From Methanothrix sp. (lineage in GTDB: Archaea; Halobacteriota; Methanosarcinia; Methanotrichales; Methanotrichaceae): a stretch of 19,230 nucleotides of DNA. Positions 13,861 through 19,230 of this stretch are shown piece after piece (within the stretch, counting starts at the first letter, position 1; every line of letters begins with the position of its first letter). The stretch spans positions 1-19,230 of the forward strand of contig JAQTYS010000018.1 of NCBI GenBank assembly GCA_028688175.1. Reading direction: 5' to 3'. Below the pieces are notes generated by a model, which saw nothing but the letters and a program-made list of their open reading frames with translations, did not search any database and was not told where the DNA came from. A program made the position numbers and the translations under genes.

Positions 13861-14221
13861 TTAAATGGCGGCTATGTCGGGAATGCCGCCTGGCAGCATT
13901 ACGAATAGTCCGGCTCACAGCTTCCCGCAATTTCTTAGATAAATTCCGGTTTCATGTAATGTAATGCATTCAGCTTCCTATCTGCTCGACTTCCTTCTTC
14001 AATTCCGAGTAAGGAATGAATCTACAGATTTTTGGAAGGGGCGGCTTCATCCTGGTGATCCTGCAGTGCGACCTAAATAACGTCAGGCTTAATTATCGGT
14101 TACATTCGCTACACAACAGTATTCTTTGCAGCATTTTAATTGGTCTCTTCTAGGAGCTTATCTCGCGTCAAACCCTATAATTTTCAGTTTTCCGCAAAGA
14201 CGATCTCTGCAAGTATAAAAC
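13861..14221. other. Gene-free stretch between PIN/repeat D and the pentapeptide gene
   Basis: About 360 bases of mixed composition between a plus-strand and a minus-strand gene. I see no reading frame with family features, no repeat copy and no clear hairpin. It may hold decayed sequence or the 3' regions of both transcripts. Confidence 0.5.
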
Positions 14222-15508
14222 TTATCTATCTAGCCGTTCATGTAGCTTGTTTTGCCTTTCTTTATATCGTTCTTCCGCCGGCTCTATAACTTTGGATGGG
14301 ATTAGTTTAATTAAATGCTCTTCATTTTTAAATTGAATAATTGGGCTTAAGACCCAAGGGTTTTCAAGAATGTCGATGTTCAGAGTATAAGGTTTCTTTC
14401 CATCTTCTATGATTGGTATGAATGGGACCTTGAAATGAGGTACTACTGCCAGTAGCTCCTGGGGTACAGAAGGCCCACTAAGATCCACTATGACAAACTT
14501 TGATAATCCTACCAGAGTATTTATGGTCTCCGTGTAATTTCTATCATCAGGTCTATCAAAATCGAATATAATCGGCATATACTTCTTCACTCTTAGTTCT
14601 GCTGCAATTGATTGCAAAATCTTTAGACCTCCATCTTGGAAGCGTCCAAGAATGAGAACACATGTCTTTGTGAAAGCATTGATGATATCACGCATTTTTT
14701 TGTGATCCAGTAGCATGTATATGATCTGAGATAATTCAAGAGAATCTACGATAATAGAAGGCTTTCCTATAGGGCTAACGATGAGTCCATTTTGAAATGC
14801 TCCCGATAATTTCAAATCCCACGCAGAAATCCCATAGACTCTGGAGTTCGCAAGAATTGCCTGCTCAAAATTTGTTTTAATCAAGCGAGCATAAGAAAGA
14901 TTTGCCCCCTGGAGATCTGCCATAGTGAGGTTTGCTTCTGTAAAATTCGCCTCATTTAGTTTTGCATTACAGAGATGCGCTTTACATAAGTCTGCATTAC
15001 TGAGATCTGCTCCATAAATGTCTGCATTATTAAGATCTGCCCAGCTAAGTTTTGCATTATTAAGATTTGCCTCTCTTAGATTTGCATTACAAAGGTTTGC
15101 TTTATGTAGATTTGCCTTAATGAGGTTAGCCTTATAGAGAAATGCATTCTCGATATTCGCTTCAATTAATTTTGTTCCAAAGAGATTTGCATTGCTCAAA
15201 TGTGCATTGCATAGGTCGGTTCTACAAAGATTCGCATTATAAAGATTTGCTCCGCTTAAGTATGATCCACGGAGATTTGCTTTAAGAAGCTCCACTCGTT
15301 TAAGATTAGCATTATTGAGATTTACTCCACTTAAGTCTGCTCCACAGAGGTTCGCTCCGCAAAGGTCAACACCGCTGAGATCTATATTTTCGTGAATATA
15401 GTATACGTCTGTAGTTTGATCTAGAGTTTCTTCAAAAGTCTCATTCTTCCACTCATTCCATACAACTATTCCCTGTTGGAGGATATTAAGATGCTTTTTA
15501 TTTGCCAT
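14222..15508 (-). CDS. Pentapeptide-repeat protein with C-terminal TIR-like domain
   Basis: Protein of 428 residues. After a 40-residue N-terminal segment, residues about 41-220 are roughly 36 tandem pentapeptides of the form A-[DN]-L-x-x (for example G-A-N-L-C-G-A-D-L-S), which fold as a right-handed quadrilateral beta helix. A linker of about 50 residues follows, then residues about 271-420 form an alpha/beta domain: V-L-I-L-G-R-F (274-280), I-I-F-D-F-D-R-P (303-310), V-I-V-D-L-S-G-P-S-V-P-Q-E-L (329-342), and P-W-V-L-S-P. I recall this beta-helix plus TIR-like arrangement from cyanobacterial pentapeptide proteins. The Glu in P-Q-E-L sits where the TIR catalytic Glu would be. It may be a sensor-effector in defence; NAD or nucleotide processing is inferred. 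It lies 109 bases downstream of the phosphoesterase on the same strand. AT-rich. Confidence 0.82.
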   Translation of the reverse strand: MANKKHLNILQQGIVVWNEWKNETFEETLDQTTDVYYIHENIDLSGVDLCGANLCGADLSGVNLNNANLKRVELLKANLRGSYLSGANLYNANLCRTDLCNAHLSNANLFGTKLIEANIENAFLYKANLIKANLHKANLCNANLREANLNNAKLSWADLNNADIYGADLSNADLCKAHLCNAKLNEANFTEANLTMADLQGANLSYARLIKTNFEQAILANSRVYGISAWDLKLSGAFQNGLIVSPIGKPSIIVDSLELSQIIYMLLDHKKMRDIINAFTKTCVLILGRFQDGGLKILQSIAAELRVKKYMPIIFDFDRPDDRNYTETINTLVGLSKFVIVDLSGPSVPQELLAVVPHFKVPFIPIIEDGKKPYTLNIDILENPWVLSPIIQFKNEEHLIKLIPSKVIEPAEERYKERQNKLHERLDR

Positions 15509-15617
15509 AATATCAATTTAGCCATATATCCTAATGGTCATTATTTTCGAAACGTTATTGATCTAGACTATGAGGAGCATGTTGAGATATTTCATGATTT
15601 TAGGATAAATATATAAA

Positions 15618-16646
15618 TCAGTCATCATCCTCGTCGTCCTCAACATTGTATCTTTCCCATTTGTGTTCTTCGAGATATGTATCCTTTTTTGGATCCCATT
15701 TTGCAAGAGAAAACCTTCCATCGCCGTTTATCTCCATATAACTATAAGATTTGTTCGGCATTTTATTCCACGAGCCTACACTTGCGATATTTCCATTCTG
15801 CTCGCTAATATGTATGTGACCGAAAATAACGACATGATCATTATCAATCATATCTGTTTTACATCCATTAATGTTCTGCCAGATGCATTTACTTTCGTTG
15901 CGAATTATAGATTCAAATTCACTAAAATTAGCATTTCTCTTGTCAGGTGCATTGTTCAGTTGTTTAATTAACATTTCTATAGAATTCTTATCAAATATAT
16001 TCATTAGTCTCATCAACATTTCTATATCATGTTTGTCATATAATTTTAATGTATTGGTTTCCTCTTTTAGGAATTCATATGAATCCCAAATATTTCCCAT
16101 TGCTTGGCCTCCACTTTCTGGAAGCATATACAATCCTCTATATAATATCTTAAAAAATCCTAGCAATGTTTTATATCTATCGCATTTATTATCATTTTCT
16201 TGCGATAAATCATTCATCTGACGTATATTATATTTATATATATCAAAATGGTATCCGTGGATAAAGAAAAACTCTCTTTTATTTTTTAATAGCAAGTATT
16301 CGTCCATTGTATCGAATATTGGAAAAGGATTATTCCATATCAAATTATAATCATGATTTCCGACTACACAATGAATCCTCACATCATTTTCAACCCTTAG
16401 ATTCTTTAAAGCATTTATTATTGGTGAACATTGTTTTTTAATATTGTCTTCTGAACGCCTCCAAAAATCAAATGTATCTCCAAGCAATATAAGGTCGCCA
16501 CCATTGTTTAGTTGATTCGATGCAATATATTCAATAAAATTTACAAAATTACTCTCATCCTTCGTGCATTTTTGATCATTTTTTTCAGCCAAATGAAGAT
16601 CAGAAACTACTATAACGGATCCTGTGCTAGCGCGGGTTCTTGACAT
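15618..16646 (-). CDS. Calcineurin-like metallophosphoesterase
   Basis: Protein of 342 residues with all five dinuclear-metal phosphoesterase motifs: S-D-L-H-L (Asp16, His18), G-D-T-F-D-F (Asp57), G-N-H-D (Asn97, His98), the H-G-Y-H segment near 130-133, and a late F-G-H-I-H. The arrangement resembles LpxH/UDP-diacylglucosamine hydrolase-like enzymes, but archaea make no lipid A, so the substrate must differ. Residues about 145-250 form an insert rich in charged helices between the fourth and fifth motifs. The protein ends in an acidic tail (E-D-D-E-D-D-D). It is markedly AT-rich. It lies upstream of the pentapeptide/TIR-like gene on the same strand, so a two-gene operon is plausible; a possible operator-like hairpin lies in front of it (16694-16736). 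Confidence 0.85.
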   Translation of the reverse strand: MSRTRASTGSVIVVSDLHLAEKNDQKCTKDESNFVNFIEYIASNQLNNGGDLILLGDTFDFWRRSEDNIKKQCSPIINALKNLRVENDVRIHCVVGNHDYNLIWNNPFPIFDTMDEYLLLKNKREFFFIHGYHFDIYKYNIRQMNDLSQENDNKCDRYKTLLGFFKILYRGLYMLPESGGQAMGNIWDSYEFLKEETNTLKLYDKHDIEMLMRLMNIFDKNSIEMLIKQLNNAPDKRNANFSEFESIIRNESKCIWQNINGCKTDMIDNDHVVIFGHIHISEQNGNIASVGSWNKMPNKSYSYMEINGDGRFSLAKWDPKKDTYLEEHKWERYNVEDDEDDD

Positions 16647-16693
16647 AAATCCAAATTCTGATCAACATATACTTGAGAGTTTCGGATAACCAA

Positions 16694-16736
16694 TCAATCT
16701 GTGTAGTCCCGAAGGCTTCTGGACTACACAGATTGA
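16694..16736. repeat. Perfect 16-bp inverted repeat (long hairpin)
   Basis: Left arm 16694-16709 and right arm 16721-16736 are exact reverse complements (TCAATCTGTGTAGTCC / GGACTACACAGATTGA), separated by 11 bases that themselves contain GAAG-G-CTTC. It lies 48 bases upstream of the phosphoesterase start and about 55 bases before repeat E. It could be an operator, an RNA hairpin, or a trace of a mobile element. Confidence 0.85.
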
Positions 16737-16790
16737 ATGAGAAAATGTTTTGGTATAAACACCTAGATTCGAGTTAAGTTGCGTGCCTAT

Positions 16791-16942
16791 CCTGCCCACC
16801 CGCGGGTGCGCTTGCAGGCGGGCGGGCGCGTGCCTGGGGGCGGCGGAGCAACTTTGTGGCGGAAATCCAGGGCGCAGGGGAAGGGCGCAGTCGGGCCCCT
16901 GCTGGAGTGCGGCAGACGTTGCGGAGACGGGCCGAGGGCCCC
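16791..16942 (+). repeat. GC-rich dispersed repeat, copy E
   Basis: Contains the same 12-base palindrome as copy C (16797-16808), then GCGGGCGCGTGCCTGGGG, GGCGGAAATCCAGGGCGC, GGGCGCAGTCGGGCCCCTGC and a 3' arm ending GGAGACGGGCCGAGG. It is closest to copy C in both its 5' and 3' arms. GC-rich sequence runs on to about 17010. It lies between the phosphoesterase start and the TIR gene. Confidence 0.9.
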
Positions 16943-17178
16943 GGCAATGCAGCAGGTGCCCGTGCGCTGTGTCCTGGGAGCGTTGGCTGGGGGGGCAAAA
17001 GGACGGGCGGTTTTCTCTTTTGATGGATTTAGAACGAGACAGCTTATCTGCCGCAATCGAATATGAGCCCGTCAATCAATGAAGCGACTCGGTTCTTCTG
17101 CTTAGTCAGACTTAATTCATAGACATAGAGACCATAAACTAAATACTGTTTGACGCTAGAGTCGATCTCGGAGCTTAA

Positions 17179-18054
17179 ATGAAGCCAAGAGTTTTTCTTT
17201 CGTATTCGAAGAAGGATCGAGGATATGTCGAACAATTAGCAATGGATCTACGTTCAGCTCGAATAGATGTTTGGTACGATGATTGGGAAATTCCACCCGG
17301 GGCCTCTCTTCGGGCCAAAATTTTTGAAGAAGGAATCTCTGAATGCGATCTTTTTTTGTTATATTTAACCCAGAATTCAAGAGATTCTTCCTGGGTTCGA
17401 CAAGAGCTAGATGCCGCATTCGTTATTGAGCTTGAAATGAGAGGCGGATTCATGGCGATATTTGTTGATTCCGATGATACTCGGCAATCATTATCACCGG
17501 ATCTTCGATCTCGTCGCATACCAACGATAAATTATGAAAGTTATTCCAGATGTTTGCTAGAACTAACTGCTAGGTCTTGGGAAGCGCTATTGAAAAAGAG
17601 AATTGCGAAAGCAAATGAAAATAATGATACTACTATAATAAAATTGGAGAAACGAATAGCAGAACAAGAGCTTGAATTGGTCAATTTAAAGCGTTCAGGA
17701 ATTGTTGATCAAGAAAAGATTTTACAGGAGCTAAGTGAAACAAGTCTTGAACTGAACGGCCATTCGATTAGTCTTGCACAGATTTTTCAGTCTAATTCAG
17801 AAAATCTTGCTCGGGGAGCGACAGCCATTAGGATTGAATCTCTGGTAGGAAAAATGTATGGTTTAACAACGGATCAATTATGGGATCTCAAAATAGACTT
17901 GGAATCAGAAGTATTAGGCCAATTAGTAATTTTAGGATTAATCAGAGTTCAACCACCAGTGGGCGAATGGTCCGAGATTTTCTATCTAACCGAATTAGGT
18001 AAAAATCTGGCATTTGAAATTCGATGCCAATCCAAGAAAAATCAAAATAAATAG
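17179..18054 (+). CDS. TIR-domain protein with coiled coil and C-terminal winged-helix-like region
   Basis: Protein of 291 residues. Residues 1 to about 130 form a TIR domain: R-V-F-L-S-Y-S-K-K-D at the start (box 1), D-V-W-Y-D-D-W-E-I-P-P-G, then D-S-S-W-V-R-Q-E-L with Glu76 at the position of the NADase catalytic Glu of prokaryotic TIR effectors. Residues about 140-185 are a charged coiled coil; residues about 205-285 look like a small winged-helix or sensor domain ending L-T-E-L-G-K-N-L. No membrane segment is visible. GGAG lies a few bases upstream of the ATG. Such proteins often deplete NAD+ during phage defence; here that role is inferred. It stands alone between repeats E and F, with no obvious partner on its strand. 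Confidence 0.85.
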   Translation: MKPRVFLSYSKKDRGYVEQLAMDLRSARIDVWYDDWEIPPGASLRAKIFEEGISECDLFLLYLTQNSRDSSWVRQELDAAFVIELEMRGGFMAIFVDSDDTRQSLSPDLRSRRIPTINYESYSRCLLELTARSWEALLKKRIAKANENNDTTIIKLEKRIAEQELELVNLKRSGIVDQEKILQELSETSLELNGHSISLAQIFQSNSENLARGATAIRIESLVGKMYGLTTDQLWDLKIDLESEVLGQLVILGLIRVQPPVGEWSEIFYLTELGKNLAFEIRCQSKKNQNK

Positions 18055-18110
18055 CATTCAGACATTCGAACTATCTCCTGTAATGAAACGGCGACCACTG
18101 CCTCGTCTCC

Positions 18111-18232
18111 CCGTCGGCCCACCCGCTCACCCGCGGGCGCGTGCCTGGGGCAGCGTGGCAGTTCGGCGGCGGAAATCAGGGACGCGGTCGGCCCCCGCAG
18201 GGAGAGCCGCTGATCCGGAAGACGGCCCGAGG
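18111..18232 (+). repeat. GC-rich dispersed repeat, copy F (internally deleted)
   Basis: Begins CCGTCGGCCCACCCG, has CACCCGCGGGCGCGTGCCTGG, GGCGGCGGAAATCAGGG, CGCGGTCGGCCCCCGCAGGGAG and ends GACGGCCCGAGG. Relative to B-E it lacks about 17 bases between two GCGGG direct repeats and has a shortened G-run. It lies about 55 bases after the TIR stop. Confidence 0.87.
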
Positions 18233-18393
18233 ACCTGCATGCTCGCTGATTAAATGCACTGATACAGAGGTTTTGACTGGAGCACGTAGGTACTATCTGA
18301 AATATTTATATTGTTATTAGATTTTTGTTAATAGGATATATTACGCCGTACTAGGGAAGAGTTTTTATTATTTAATGTCAATGCCAATATCAT

Positions 18394-19146
18394 ATGAGCA
18401 TGTTCGAACCATTTCTTGATCCAAATATCCCACTAACTCTAAAAGACGCTGGAAATATAATGTTGCCGACGGCAGGTACTTTGCTTGGTTTAGTGTATGC
18501 AGCAAATATCTATTGGCTTCAAGATGGCATATCAAGGCTCGAATTCTCGCGATCGATTTTAGAGGAGCTAATCATTTCAAATGCTAAAATTATTTTGGAT
18601 CTTTTGATTATTTCTGCTGTAACCAGTATACTTGCATTACTCGGATCCATGACTTTGATAACTATTGGTTTTTTAATATTTACCATTATTTTTATTTTTG
18701 ATTTAGTCAGGGCGATTGAAGAACAAGGTTATATAAATATTTTATTTTCGTCACATAAGAATAAAATTATTATAAAAGAAGATTACAGCGCATTTAGGAA
18801 AATCTGCTTAAAATTATATGCATCGGGTTTCCCAGGACTCCTGAGACTTTTTGTATTTATTGGACTTATAATAATATATCCTTTGTTGATTAGTACTAGA
18901 ACGGAATCTGGATGGATGTTATCTAGCAAGGGGGCAATAATCTTTATTTTTTCTTGCACATTCATTGCATTGCTCCAAATAAAACCGCTTATGACACAAG
19001 CGTTTGACTCTAGGAAAGAAATAGAACGTACATTACAAACACAAAATGAAGACAAAGCTCAATCAATTGACGAAAAGCAACAAAAATGGAGCAAAGAAAA
19101 AAGGGTTCCTCGCTGTTATGAGTGGGCAATGGGCAAAGTTTATTAA
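18394..19146 (+). CDS. Multi-pass membrane protein of unknown function
   Basis: Protein of 250 residues that I do not recognise. Hydrophobic segments lie near residues 23-40, 62-80, 83-105, 150-170 and 181-200, suggesting four or five membrane spans, with a charged cytoplasmic loop between (around 110-145). The C-terminal 45 residues are polar and possibly coiled. It is AT-rich like its neighbours and follows repeat F, so it may be the membrane effector or partner of a defence module. The last residues (R-V-P-R-C-Y-E-W-A-M) are encoded in sequence that may belong to the left end of the downstream insertion element, so the native C-terminus may have been replaced. Confidence 0.65.
   Translation: MSMFEPFLDPNIPLTLKDAGNIMLPTAGTLLGLVYAANIYWLQDGISRLEFSRSILEELIISNAKIILDLLIISAVTSILALLGSMTLITIGFLIFTIIFIFDLVRAIEEQGYINILFSSHKNKIIIKEDYSAFRKICLKLYASGFPGLLRLFVFIGLIIIYPLLISTRTESGWMLSSKGAIIFIFSCTFIALLQIKPLMTQAFDSRKEIERTLQTQNEDKAQSIDEKQQKWSKEKRVPRCYEWAMGKVY
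19103..19126 (+). mobile_element. Possible left end of an ISL3-like element
   Basis: GGGTTCCTCGCTGTTATGAG lies about 65 bases before the putative transposase ATG, and ISL3-family ends commonly begin with GG and a TTC-like segment. The right end is outside the window, so the inverted repeat cannot be confirmed. Confidence 0.3.
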
Positions 19147-19169
19147 TATCTTTTCTTGAATTATTAGGC

Positions 19170-19230
19170 ATGACGACCCTATCTCAGGAAGACCTATTAA
19201 AACAGGCGTTGAATCTTCAAGACCCTTGGT
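19170..19230 (+). CDS. ISL3-family transposase, N-terminal 20 residues (cut by window edge)
   Basis: An ATG at 19170 opens a frame that runs off the right edge. The first residues include L-L-K-Q-A-L-N-L-Q-D-P-W, which matches the start of ISL3 (IS204/IS1001/IS1165) transposases, where a short helix leads into L-x-L-x-P-P-W before the zinc-binding domain. Only about 20 residues are visible, so this rests on one short motif. It would place an insertion element at the right border of the island. Confidence 0.5.
   Translation, partial: MTTLSQEDLLKQALNLQDPW

Noticed and set aside
13487..13930. Minus-strand open frame across repeat D and the PIN gene end
   Set aside because: It overlaps the well-supported PIN gene and has the low-complexity composition of the repeat.
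14880..15390. CRISPR-like or minisatellite repeats of about 15 bases
   Set aside because: The periodicity comes from degenerate codons of pentapeptide repeats in a coding frame; there are no unique spacers.
16662..17082. Frames on both strands across repeat E
   Set aside because: Same reason: repeat-derived composition, no family features, no conserved frame among copies.
10725..18250. Canonical integron with attC sites
   Set aside because: Cassette-like order is seen, but no tyrosine integrase and no GTTRRRY/RYYYAAC ends were found, so the name integron is not justified.

Overview
The window looks like a piece of a methanogenic archaeal chromosome, most likely Methanothrix/Methanosaeta or a close relative. 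The reasons are the stand-alone glutaminase subunit of an archaeal two-subunit GMP synthase, GGTGA/GAGGT-type ribosome binding sites, TATA-like boxes, probable leaderless starts, and dense PIN-domain toxin-antitoxin (TA) content. The genus is an inference from gene style, not from a marker gene.

Region 1 (1-8956) is ordinary chromosome. It holds the 3' part of guaAA overlapping a cysteine-cluster (YkgJ-type) protein, a small CxxC protein of unknown function, a secreted OB-fold-like protein, a P-type cation ATPase, an unusual secreted fusion of a family-3 solute-binding protein to a cytidine-deaminase-like domain that lacks its zinc and catalytic residues, and two tandem paralogous APC-family amino-acid permeases.

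Region 2 (about 9190-13610) is a TA and antitoxin-fragment region. It has two chimeric small antitoxins (one carrying DUF433), a Doc/Fic toxin divergent from an AbrB-like antitoxin, a toxin-first PIN module with its overlapping partner, and two AbrB-like/PIN (VapBC-type) operons with 4-nt stop/start overlaps.

Region 3 (13611-19230) is AT-rich accessory DNA that resembles a defence island. It has a pentapeptide-repeat protein with a TIR-like C-terminal domain, a calcineurin-like phosphoesterase, a TIR-domain protein, a multi-pass membrane protein, and the first codons of what looks like an ISL3-family transposase at the right edge.

The most striking feature is a family of very GC-rich, non-coding direct repeats (six copies, A-F, plus one relic, all in the same orientation). 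They sit immediately after each accessory module: antitoxin-A-PIN/antitoxin-B-AbrB/PIN-C-AbrB/PIN-D-pentapeptide/phosphoesterase-E-TIR-F-membrane protein. This one-module-one-repeat layout resembles a cassette array. No integrase and no canonical attC ends are visible, and I do not recognise the repeat. Junctions where the repeat begins exactly at the lost start of a PIN gene, and antitoxins whose tails are swapped, suggest that the locus diversifies by recombination.
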